Assembly (NCBI GenBank): GCA_027310845.1
Contig: DAIDAB010000129.1
Location: 1-6,191, forward strand
From: a bacterium
GTDB taxonomy: Archaea > Thermoproteota > Nitrososphaeria > Nitrososphaerales > CADDZS01
Direction: 5' to 3'
DNA: 6,191 bases
Below the pieces are notes generated by a model. It made no database searches. It was not told the DNA's origin and saw only the letters and a list, made by a program, of their open reading frames with translations. This document shows, piece after piece, positions 1-6,065 of this stretch; the stretch's first letter is position 1; every line of letters starts with the position of its first letter. The position numbers and the translations under genes are program-made.

Positions 1-641
1 GTGGAAAGGACAGCGCGTTATCTCTCTTCGAATTGAATCGTCTAGAGGCAAAGCAGTTTGAAGTTACTTCTCTACTCACAACCATAACAGAAGGATACGA
101 CAGAATAAGCATGCATGGAGTAAGAAAGGAGTTGTTGCGAGAGCAAGCCGATTCGCTTGGTTTGCGTGTTGAGGAAATCTGGATCCCGGAAAAAGCCACA
201 AACGAAGACTATGAGGCGAAGCTGGCTGAAGCTATTATCAAATTCAAGAAGCTCGGAGTTACATATGTTGTCTTTGGGGACCTTTTTCTTCAAGACATTA
301 GAGAGTACAGAGAAAAGCTTCTTCAGAAGCTAGGTGTCAGCTCCCTGTTTCCAATTTGGGGAAAGGACACATCTTCTCTTGCAAATTTCTTTATCGATTC
401 TGGTTTCAAGGCAATCGTATGCTGCACCAATCCCAAAGTTCTCGGACTGGAATACTGCGGAAGAGAATTCGACAAATCTTTTCTTGCGGAGATTCCAAGA
501 TCGGTTGATCCTTGCGGCGAAAATGGAGAGTTTCACACTTTCGTCTACGATGGACCGATATTCAAAGAAAAGATCAATGTCAAAATCGAAGACGTTGTCA
601 CGAGGGATGGGTTCTGCTTCGCCGACATTCTGCCAGCATAG
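1..641 (+). CDS. DUF71/ATP_bind_4 PP-loop ATPase (Dph6-like family), 5' end outside window
   Basis: This is a PP-loop ATP pyrophosphatase of the DUF71/COG2102 family, cytosolic, which adenylates a substrate with ATP and releases pyrophosphate. The reading frame is open to the window edge: bases 3-20 read GKDSAL, the core of the SGGKDS pyrophosphate-binding loop, so the TTG at 33 is internal and only about ten N-terminal residues are missing. Numbering from that TTG, I see ISMHGVRKELL at 25-35, an FGDLFLQDIREYRE block at 81-94, FPIWGKDT at 106-113 and the diagnostic CGENGEFHTF then DGP at 161-175. The visible 213 residues are near the family's usual length of about 220-230. Eukaryotic and archaeal Dph6, the diphthamide amidase, carries GEGGEFET at this position. 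The ENGEFHTF form belongs, as I recall, to a different subgroup, so a diphthamide role is not secure. No partner gene lies in the window. Family assignment is strong; substrate is unknown. Confidence 0.9.
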   Translation, partial: GKDSALSLFELNRLEAKQFEVTSLLTTITEGYDRISMHGVRKELLREQADSLGLRVEEIWIPEKATNEDYEAKLAEAIIKFKKLGVTYVVFGDLFLQDIREYREKLLQKLGVSSLFPIWGKDTSSLANFFIDSGFKAIVCCTNPKVLGLEYCGREFDKSFLAEIPRSVDPCGENGEFHTFVYDGPIFKEKINVKIEDVVTRDGFCFADILPA

Positions 642-741
642 CTTAGACTTCGTAAAGTTCTTGAGTTATTATGAAATCAGGTTCCAACCCTGAAGAAGCG
701 GCGCATCAATCTCATAGAAAGGGCGACTTTTGCCCACATGA

Positions 742-1083
742 TCAATTAGAGTTGTCTATTTCCTTCCACGCCATTTTATTGGTATCAGAGACAGATCTCA
801 TCACAACAGGCTTACATTGTATTGACGGCGGATAATCGCACTCCTGGGCGATCCGGAATAGACCATCCTCGAGGCCAAGCAGCCTCACAATTTCAATGGC
901 ACTTGTGTGGTGACTATGCTCCTATTCTTGAGCTTTGCAGAAAGACTCAAACTCAAAATCAACTTCGAGTAATTGTTCCTCAAGTCAGATTTCCACTTGT
1001 CTAAAATCTCTTACCAGCCCTTGGTAAGCAGTACCCCAAGTCGGCCTAATTAGTTTCAAGCCCAATTTTGATCCGCCGTGAAA
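742..1083 (-). pseudogene. Possible degraded minus-strand gene remnant, unrecognised
   Basis: One minus-strand frame runs from 1083 down to a TGA at 742-744, interrupted only by a TGA at 985-987 and a TAG at 922-924. The three open pieces read like protein. The first contains RPTWGTAYQGLVRDFRQVE, the second LEEQLLEVDFEFESFCKAQE and the third SAIEIVRLLGLEDGLFRIA. Many codons begin with G and acidic residues are frequent, as in real genes. I do not recognise the family. No start codon or ribosome binding site was found, and an upstream extension meets stops at once. Two stops in about 114 codons is not far below chance when six frames are scanned, so this may be noise. Confidence 0.25.
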
Positions 1084-1164
1084 TCAAACTTAGCTTCAAA
1101 TAACCTTTGCCAAATTCCTCCAGTAGAGCAAGGCTTTACTTAAGCTCATAGGTTTGAAACCGAG

Positions 1165-1171
1165 AGGAGGT
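1165..1171 (+). promoter_or_regulatory. Shine-Dalgarno AGGAGGT deciding a TTG start
   Basis: AGGAGGT is a near-perfect match to the 16S rRNA 3' tail. It lies 8 nt before the TTG at 1180 but only 2 nt before the TTG at 1174, so 1180 is the better start for the SRPBCC gene. Its retention indicates that the gene was translated before it broke. Confidence 0.7.
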
Positions 1172-1179
1172 CATTGCCG

Positions 1180-1601
1180 TTGAGAACACGGCCTAGAACC
1201 GGAGTAATTCGTCATAAGGTCATCATTCCAGCTGCTACACCTGAAGACGTGTATAACGCAATACTCTCATCGAAGGAGCATACCGAGTTTACAGGATCTC
1301 AGGCAAGTTGCAGTGGCAGAGTTGGAGAAAAGTTCACCGCTTGGGATGGATATATTTCAGGAAAGAACATTGAGCTGCATAGAAACAGCGAGATTGTGCA
1401 AGAGTGGAAGACAACCGAGTGGCCGGAAGGCTACCCTCCATCAATTTTGAAGATATCCTTGAAAAAAACAAGGAGAAGGCACCGAACTCAGAATGATTCA
1501 TTCGAAAGTTCCAGCTTCAAGTCAAGAAATATGATGAGGGATGGTACGACGCGTATTGGAATCCGATAAAGCAGTACTTCAGGAAGAATATGAAATTATA
1601 A
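1180..1601 (+). pseudogene. SRPBCC/AHSA1-type protein gene, broken by two frameshifts
   Basis: This encodes an SRPBCC-fold (START-like, AHSA1 type) small cytosolic protein, a family that binds hydrophobic ligands and whose members mostly have no defined function. The frame from TTG 1180 carries the signature: VYNAILSSKEHTEFTG, then VGEKFTAWDGYISGKNIEL, then IVQEWKTTEWPEGYPPS. After about base 1461 the family pattern leaves this frame. It continues as GEGTELRMIHSKVPA in frame 2 (about 1472-1516) and as QVKKYDEGWYDAYWNPIKQYF in frame 3 from 1518 to a TAA at 1599-1601. The first shift fits one extra A in the A7 run at 1462-1468. The second fits loss of two bases near 1517, since relatives have one residue between VPA and Q. 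Repaired, the protein would be about 140 residues, the normal length. As written, frame 1 ends at 1569 with an unrelated basic tail. It stands alone, 173 bp upstream of the cyclase. The A7 shift could be a sequencing error, but the second is not in a homopolymer. Confidence 0.85.
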
Positions 1602-1722
1602 ACGGAAGTGCTTTAAAGAAGCGCGCTAATGAATAACTCTTTCCTCTTCTGTCCACGGTCCATGCTAAGATCAGTTAAATGATTCAAGATGTCTCAAAAT
1701 AATCCGACGCCATTCCTGTTCA

Positions 1723-1751
1723 TTGAAACATACTTCACGCCTTCCTATGGT
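1723..1751 (+). promoter_or_regulatory. Candidate sigma70-like promoter for the cyclase gene
   Basis: TTGAAA at 1723-1728 and TATGGT at 1746-1751 match the bacterial -35 and -10 hexamers at 5/6 and 4/6, with the ideal 17 bp spacer. Transcription would begin around 1758, giving a leader of about 17 nt before the ATG at 1775. The call only holds if the host is a bacterium, and matches of this quality occur by chance. Confidence 0.3.
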
Positions 1752-1774
1752 TCTTCGGAGAGCATGTCGTAAAG

Positions 1775-3820
1775 ATGACTTTCGAACCTCTTTATCTTGA
1801 AAGCTTAAAGCATCTCAGACTACTCCCGGGAAGCTTGAACTTGATAAGCCACGAGGAACGCATCAGTGAGCGCCGGCTGGGCGCTATAATGTTCACAGAC
1901 CTTGTCGGCTATTCCTCGATGACCTCAGTAAATGAAAAACGCGCGCTGCAGCTCCTCGGCGAGCATCGCCGTCTTCTCCAGTCAGTTTTTCCCAATTACG
2001 AAGGGCGGGTAGTGAAGACCATTGGTGATGCCTTTCTTGTCGAGTTCCAAAGCGCTGTCGAAGCCGTCAATTGTGCGGCAGAAGTGCAAAAGCAGGTGCA
2101 TAAGTTCAACTCCGAGAGGCGAACAGAAGAGAAAATTCTGGTCAGGATCGGGATTCATGTAGGCGACATCGTCCATTCGGAAGGTGACGTATTAGGTGAT
2201 GCGGTCAACATCGCTGCCCGCGTGGAGCCTCTTGCAGAACCTGGAGGCATCTGTCTCACGCGTCAGGTCGTAGATCAGATCGAGAAAAAGGTGGAATATC
2301 AGATTATCAAGGTGGGAATGCGCGAGCTAAAGAACATCCCCAGTCCTGTTGAAATCTACAAGATCGTCTTGCCTCTGGAGACTTCCCGCCTCAACGAGAA
2401 AATAGATCTCGATCCACACAGAATTGCGATACTTCCTTTCGCAAACATGAGCGCTGATCCAAATGACAGATACTTTGCCGAGGGGATGACCGAGGAGCTG
2501 ATCTCCACTGTCTCCAAGATCAGCGAACTCGGTGTGATCTCACGGACCTCGGCGATGAGGTATAGAGACACCACACTCACCATTGCGCAAATAGGTCAGG
2601 AGCTTTCAGTTGGCACTTTACTTGAGGGGAGTGTGAGAAAGGCTGGCAATAGGGTGAGGATTACTGCCCAGCTGATAGAGGTTAAGACTGACAGGCACCT
2701 TTGGTCTCAGAGCTATGACAGGGATTTGACAGATGTCTTTGCGATTCAGGGCGACATCGCAGAGCAGGTGGCTGAAGCACTTAGGATCAAACTTCTCTCC
2801 AAGGAAAAAGCAATCATCGAGAAGAAAGCTACGGACAACCCCGAGGCATATACACTCTATCTGAAGGGGCGCTATTACTGGAACGAGAGAATCGAAGAGG
2901 GAATCAAGAAAGCTATCACTTTCTTTGAGAAGGCGTTGAATATCGATCCGCGTTTTGCGATGGCGTATTCCGGGCTCGCAGATTGCTACGCAATTCTTGC
3001 AGATTATGGGTGGATGCTCCCCAATGAGGCCGGTCGACTTGCAAAGGATTACGCCACCAAGGCTCTAGAGCTCGACGACACGTTGGCCGAGGCTCACGCC
3101 TCTCTTGCTCTAACGCTGATGAACAATTTTTGGGATTTTGCCTCTTGTGAGCGGGAGCTCAAAAGGGCCATAGAATTGAGGCCCAATTACGCTGCAGCAT
3201 ACCATTGGAATGTGATTATGCTCGACTATCTGGAGAGGTTCGAAGAAGCATACGAAATGGAGAAACGCGCTCTTGAACTCGATCCGTACTCTCGCGTCAT
3301 GAACATGGGATTAGGAATACAACTTTTCGGCCTCGGGAAGATTGATCAATCAATTGACCACTTGGGAAAAGTGGTTGATCAGTACCCGAACTTTGCCCCG
3401 GCCTACCTTTGGAAGTCTTCGGTTCACGCATGCGTTTCGCAATACGATCAAGCGATAGAGTCAGCCAAGAAATCGATTGAGCTTGAACCAAAGTCAGCTA
3501 TTCCAAAGCTGAACCTCGCTTGGGTCTACGCAGTTGCAGGTCGGATCAAAGATTCTGAAAAGCTGCTTGATCAGGTTCTATCGGGAACCGCGGAGGGAAG
3601 CTTCCCAGGATGGATTGGCGCAGTGAAACTCTCTCAAGGTAAGGAGGATGAGGGATTCGAATCCTTGGAAAGAGCTCTTCGCGAACGCGATTCGCTTCTC
3701 TTTACTCTCAAGAGTTCTCCCATGATTAGGAAATACCACAATGATCCCAGATGGATTGAGATAGAGAGGAAGTTAGATCTTCTAATTCACTTTTCTGATT
3801 CAAAGACCTCGAGAGCCTAA
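1775..3820 (+). CDS. Class III adenylate cyclase with TolB/FlgO-like domain and TPR repeats
   Basis: This 681-residue protein should make cAMP from ATP. The N-terminal cyclase homology domain (about 34-200) keeps the canonical set: metal-binding Asp42 (MFTDLVGYSS) and Asp85 (VKTIGDAF), purine-selecting Lys81 and Asp138 (GDVLGDAVN), Asn145 and transition-state Arg149. The spacings K81-D85, D138-N145 and N145-R149 equal those of well-studied mycobacterial class III enzymes. Lys plus Asp points to ATP rather than GTP. Residues 217-335 form a TolB/FlgO-like domain (IAILPFANMSADPNDRYFAEG, then GTLLEGSVRKAGNRVRITAQL). Residues 355-606 hold about six or seven TPR units (for example FEKALNIDPRFAMAYSGLADCY), and the end (DPRWIEIERKLDLL) is typical of the family. 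I see no signal peptide and no membrane segment between the domains, so it is probably cytosolic. The ATG at 1775 has only a weak GGAG (1757-1760) 14 nt upstream, and relatives often start just before SERR. A TTG start nearer residue 20-23 is therefore possible. It appears monocistronic. The sensed signal is unknown. Confidence 0.93.
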   Translation: MTFEPLYLESLKHLRLLPGSLNLISHEERISERRLGAIMFTDLVGYSSMTSVNEKRALQLLGEHRRLLQSVFPNYEGRVVKTIGDAFLVEFQSAVEAVNCAAEVQKQVHKFNSERRTEEKILVRIGIHVGDIVHSEGDVLGDAVNIAARVEPLAEPGGICLTRQVVDQIEKKVEYQIIKVGMRELKNIPSPVEIYKIVLPLETSRLNEKIDLDPHRIAILPFANMSADPNDRYFAEGMTEELISTVSKISELGVISRTSAMRYRDTTLTIAQIGQELSVGTLLEGSVRKAGNRVRITAQLIEVKTDRHLWSQSYDRDLTDVFAIQGDIAEQVAEALRIKLLSKEKAIIEKKATDNPEAYTLYLKGRYYWNERIEEGIKKAITFFEKALNIDPRFAMAYSGLADCYAILADYGWMLPNEAGRLAKDYATKALELDDTLAEAHASLALTLMNNFWDFASCERELKRAIELRPNYAAAYHWNVIMLDYLERFEEAYEMEKRALELDPYSRVMNMGLGIQLFGLGKIDQSIDHLGKVVDQYPNFAPAYLWKSSVHACVSQYDQAIESAKKSIELEPKSAIPKLNLAWVYAVAGRIKDSEKLLDQVLSGTAEGSFPGWIGAVKLSQGKEDEGFESLERALRERDSLLFTLKSSPMIRKYHNDPRWIEIERKLDLLIHFSDSKTSRA

Positions 3821-3898
3821 TTGCAATACAATATCTCTGACCTGCGCCAAGCAATAAGCCCTGTTCTGGACATTAGATTATGCCTGTATCATATCTTC

Positions 3899-3905
3899 TC
3901 AATAA
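3899..3905 (+). repeat. Left copy of 7 bp target-site duplication TCAATAA
   Basis: TCAATAA directly abuts the outer end of the left inverted repeat and recurs in the same orientation directly after the right one (5413-5419). This is the footprint of staggered target cleavage during IS insertion. Confidence 0.85.
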
Positions 3906-3917
3906 CTAGACTTTGGC
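3906..3917 (+). repeat. Left terminal inverted repeat of the IS
   Basis: CTAGACTTTGGC is the exact reverse complement of 5401-5412. Beyond 12 bp inward the two ends no longer match. Confidence 0.88.
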
Positions 3918-3998
3918 AAAATCATGGATTTCGAGCACGAGTGATTCTTTTCCGGCCGCAATGCGTTTAGCTTTGATGTTTTCCCCCCTCTGCACTGA

Positions 3999-4004
3999 GG
4001 AGGA
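3999..4004 (+). promoter_or_regulatory. Shine-Dalgarno GGAGGA deciding the transposase TTG start
   Basis: GGAGGA lies 4-5 nt before the in-frame TTG at 4009. It is the only strong ribosome binding site in the first 110 bp of the element. The longer candidate start, a TTG at 3913, lies within the terminal repeat and has none. Confidence 0.7.
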
Positions 4005-4008
4005 AAAA

Positions 4009-5412
4009 TTGATTCCGATTGTAGAATATCCATCAATTGTGACATCTTCTACTCCATGGTTTGAAGATGTGTTCACAAGACCGCAACTGAAGAACTTTCA
4101 AACGTACGTCTCAGGGATAATCCTCTCTCCAGTCCACACAATCTCATACATGAACTCCATGTTCTATGCACACAGCGACCAGAGCGCACTAAACAATTTC
4201 ATTACAGATTCCACGTGGAGCGACGAGAAGCTCGAGGACGCGAGGTACAGATACATCCTTGAAGGAATCAGAAGATGCGAGAAAGATACTGAAGGGAAGG
4301 GTATCTTGATCCTTGACGACACTCTATCACACCATGAGAGTGCAAAGCACATGGAGTTTGCAGGCAAATTCTATGACCACACCGACCAATCATTCACATG
4401 GGGTCATGACGTTGTCACAACTCACCTTGCAAAGGGCAGGCTTTCCATTCCTCTGAGCTCAGAGATCTATCTGAAAGACGATCAGCTCAATGAGGATTAT
4501 CTCTCTTCCATAAACAGGAGGACGAAGAACAAGGAAGAAGCTTTACCAGGCGATGTCAAGCAGATCTTAGAGAACGAGAATTTCAAGACAAAGAATGAAA
4601 TTGGGAGGGAGCTCATCTCAAAGGCATTCGACAAGGGCATTCCCTTCTCCTACGTCATAGCAGATTCGTGGTTCCTGAACAGCGAGACGGTCGGACTAAT
4701 CGAGTCTTTGAAGAAGGACTGGGTCTTCGGATGCAAGAGTGATAGAGTAGTACTGATGCCCAATGGCTGGACATCTCTTTCAGAGTGGGCAAAGACACTT
4801 CCAAACGACAAATTCAAGTCTGTCAATGTCTGGTACGAGAAAAAGAAACACGTCTTCTACTGTTATGCTTCAAATCTCAAGATGCGCTCGCTTGATGGAA
4901 GGAGGATCAGAATCGTTGTATCGTACGATAACAAGGAGCTTGAGGGCGATCCTCATTTTTACTGCACCAACAGAGTCGATTGGAACATCTATCAGATACT
5001 CTCGCTGTACGCCAGAAGGTGGCGCGTCGATGTCTTCTACCGAGAATCAAAGCAGAACCTTGGATTGGAGGATTACGAGATGAGGAAAATCAGGGGTGCT
5101 AGAAGGCACATCCCAATGGTCTTCACAGCTCATGCCCTCCTTGTTCTTGGTTCGGCATTTGTTGGTACTGACTCCTCTCGAAAGGCAGTCCCGCAATCAG
5201 CAAAGCTTGCAAAGGATATCAGGGTCGCGAAGACTGTAGCCAGTCTAGATCAGACGATGGGCTCAAGGCGCCGCAGAGTGTACGTAGAGGTCTTGACCAA
5301 TCTGCTTGTGTTTGTGCTGAAGCTTGCCAGGAAGCTAAAAGGCGAACCTGGGAAGATCGCTCAGATGCTTCTATTCTCGAAAACCATGCTGCAAAGATCG
5401 GCCAAAGTCTAG
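4009..5412 (+). CDS. IS4/IS701-like DDE transposase
   Basis: This transposase cuts and joins the ends of its IS by an RNase H-fold DDE mechanism. From the TTG at 4009 it has 467 residues and starts IPIVEYPSIV, matching the usual N-terminus of relatives. The frame is open further upstream to 3910, but that stretch includes the terminal repeat. ATGs at 3961 and 3976 are alternatives with poorer sites. Numbering from 4009, the first Asp is in ILILDDTLSHHE (D103/D104) and the second in YVIADSWFLN (D219). The C-terminal signature Y-x2-R-x3-E-x6-K is present as YARRWRVDVFYRESK (Y334, R337, K348), but Asp341 occupies the Glu position. A Glu follows five residues later (E346). The RW..(E)..YR..KQ.LG.EDY.MR block is otherwise intact. 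The stop codon TAG at 5410-5412 is the last three bases of the right inverted repeat. The gene is intact in length; activity is uncertain because of Asp341. Confidence 0.9.
   Translation: MIPIVEYPSIVTSSTPWFEDVFTRPQLKNFQTYVSGIILSPVHTISYMNSMFYAHSDQSALNNFITDSTWSDEKLEDARYRYILEGIRRCEKDTEGKGILILDDTLSHHESAKHMEFAGKFYDHTDQSFTWGHDVVTTHLAKGRLSIPLSSEIYLKDDQLNEDYLSSINRRTKNKEEALPGDVKQILENENFKTKNEIGRELISKAFDKGIPFSYVIADSWFLNSETVGLIESLKKDWVFGCKSDRVVLMPNGWTSLSEWAKTLPNDKFKSVNVWYEKKKHVFYCYASNLKMRSLDGRRIRIVVSYDNKELEGDPHFYCTNRVDWNIYQILSLYARRWRVDVFYRESKQNLGLEDYEMRKIRGARRHIPMVFTAHALLVLGSAFVGTDSSRKAVPQSAKLAKDIRVAKTVASLDQTMGSRRRRVYVEVLTNLLVFVLKLARKLKGEPGKIAQMLLFSKTMLQRSAKV
5401..5412 (-). repeat. Right terminal inverted repeat of the IS
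   Basis: This is the exact inverted copy of 3906-3917. It encodes the last codons and the stop of the transposase, so the repeat is under both coding and transposition constraint. Confidence 0.88.
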
Positions 5413-5419
5413 TCAATAA
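5413..5419 (+). repeat. Right copy of 7 bp target-site duplication TCAATAA
   Basis: Same-orientation copy of 3899-3905, touching the right inverted repeat. Confidence 0.85.
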
Positions 5420-5577
5420 GAAACAAGAGTAAAGATAAGGCGTATGCGGCAGGGAGACAAGTTGCAAAGGATGCTTTCGGAATCAAACGGACTCAGGTCT
5501 GATTCTACAATGGGGAAAAGATTCTAGATCTCAGTGACTGCTTCAGGCTTTCCAAGGCAAGCGAAGTATCCGAATAA
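5413..5577 (+). pseudogene. Possible remnant of a small gene interrupted by the IS, unrecognised
   Basis: From 5413 one plus frame reads KDKAYAAGRQVAKDAFGIK, meets a TGA at 5500-5502, then continues FYNGEKILDLSDCFRLSKA to a TAA at 5575-5577. The composition looks coding, with charged and amphipathic stretches. If the IS and one copy of the target duplication are removed, an ATG at 3880 reads MPVSYLLNKKQE across the insertion point and stops at a TAA at 5430-5432. Dropping one T there would join it to the frame above. I recognise no family, the ATG has no good ribosome binding site, and joining the pieces requires one frameshift and one nonsense change. This is tentative. Confidence 0.25.
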
Positions 5578-5974
5578 ACGTACTCGTTGATCCTCGTACT
5601 CTCAGCAAGGGCAGGATTTGATCATTCTCCAAAACACAGAAGAGTGTGCGCATGCATATCCCGACCATAAAATGGGGTTGGAATTGGCCGAGTAATGTCT
5701 TTGTTTGATATCTGATTGCTAGATCATGAAAAGACCGCCTAAGTATTGTGACAGTCTTACCAAACGTGCTTGAATCAAGAGATGCTGAATTTGAACCGTT
5801 CAATGGCAAACCAGATAATGCAGCAATTGAATAAAACGCAAAGAAAGTTATCGATGTTTTGTGTCTTCTAGAACGAGTGCTTCCTGCAAGATTTTTTAAT
5901 CATTTGCGAAAGTGTGATGTCATAAGTAGAAGCACAAGCAATGGCTTTGGACTCTCATCCACTTCATGGTAGAA

Positions 5975-5992
5975 CCCCCCCTCCCCCCTTTT
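5975..5992 (+). repeat. Low-complexity C7-T-C6-T4 tract
   Basis: Seven C, one T, six C and then four T form an almost pure pyrimidine run; the opposite strand is A4-G6-A-G7. It is the only long G/C homopolymer pair in the window. It lies between genes, about 75 bp past the stop of the minus-strand membrane protein gene. On the minus strand the G-rich run resembles a Shine-Dalgarno site and is followed after 7 nt by an ATG (5967) that opens only 15 codons. I do not call that a gene. Confidence 0.6.
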
Positions 5993-6010
5993 CACACTGG
6001 AGTACATAGT

Positions 6011-6058
6011 GATCGTCCTTAATGCCAAACGATCCACAAAGAAATAAAGGAAAGTTCA
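6011..6058 (-). terminator. Weak candidate terminator region of the membrane protein gene
   Basis: Read on the minus strand after the stop at 6066, a T-rich stretch with several TTT runs (about 6036-6058) is followed by a perfect 6 bp inverted repeat, GATCGT/ACGATC, at 6011-6016 and 6029-6034 with a 12 nt loop. The order, T-rich before hairpin, is wrong for a rho-independent terminator. T-rich runs alone can terminate in archaea. Support is weak. Confidence 0.2.
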
Positions 6059-6065
6059 AATCAAC

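Larger units (their letters stand above)
642..1173. other. 532 bp gap without an intact gene
   Basis: No convincing intact gene lies here. A 60-codon plus-strand frame at 822-1004 has no ribosome binding site and no recognisable motif, and I regard it as chance. The minus strand carries a longer, more protein-like frame broken by two stops, listed separately at 742-1083. No clear rho-independent terminator follows the DUF71 gene. At the right end, an AT-rich TTTACTTAA at 1135-1143 lies upstream of the ribosome binding site of the SRPBCC gene. It could be a promoter element, but this is weak. Confidence 0.5.
3906..5412 (+). mobile_element. Complete IS element of the IS4/IS701-like DDE group, 1507 bp
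   Basis: The boundaries are set by perfect 12 bp terminal inverted repeats, CTAGACTTTGGC at 3906-3917 and its reverse complement at 5401-5412, flanked by 7 bp direct repeats TCAATAA. The element holds one transposase gene in the same orientation, preceded by a leader of about 100 bp. Both ends carry the palindrome CTAG, which puts a TAG in the transposase frame at each tip, so nearly the whole element is a single open frame. IS701 elements typically duplicate 4 bp YTAR sites, and CTAG itself fits YTAR. A reading with a 4 bp CTAG duplication and 8 bp inner repeats is therefore conceivable. The 7 bp match outside makes that less likely. Intact repeats and flanks indicate a recent insertion. Confidence 0.9.
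5578..6065. other. 488 bp gap without a supported gene
   Basis: No frame here carries a recognisable domain. The minus strand has an open frame of roughly 120 codons ending at 5543 (88 codons from its first possible start, a TTG at 5809). It has no ribosome binding site, and its Ser/Arg/Leu-rich product resembles nothing I know. Other content is a T6 run at about 5890-5895, a C-rich tract at 5975-5992 (listed separately) and a small inverted repeat at 6011-6034. The stretch is probably intergenic or decayed. Confidence 0.45.

Noticed and set aside
334..693. Plus-strand frame of 119 codons over the DUF71 gene
   Set aside because: It is a different-frame shadow of a well-supported gene and has no family pattern of its own.
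822..1004. 60-codon plus-strand frame in the left gap
   Set aside because: No ribosome binding site, no motif, and the opposite strand looks more protein-like.
1462..1476. A7 run as a programmed frameshift in the SRPBCC gene
   Set aside because: A second, unrelated shift near 1517 is still needed to finish the protein, and this family is not known to use recoding, so mutation is the simpler reading.
3821..3898. Rho-independent terminator after the cyclase gene
   Set aside because: I found no stable GC-rich hairpin followed by a T run in this stretch.
4763..5083. Plus-strand frame of 106 codons inside the transposase
   Set aside because: It is a shadow; the overlapping frame carries the transposase motifs. 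I see no slippage signal that would make it a -1 frameshift product.
5219..5467. 82-codon minus-strand frame over the transposase end
   Set aside because: It runs across the IS boundary and is antisense to the conserved coding sequence, so it is a shadow.
5543..5809. 88-codon minus-strand frame downstream of the IS
   Set aside because: The frame starts at a TTG without a ribosome site, has an unusual Ser/Arg/Leu composition, no recognisable domain, and partly overlaps the possible plus-strand remnant.
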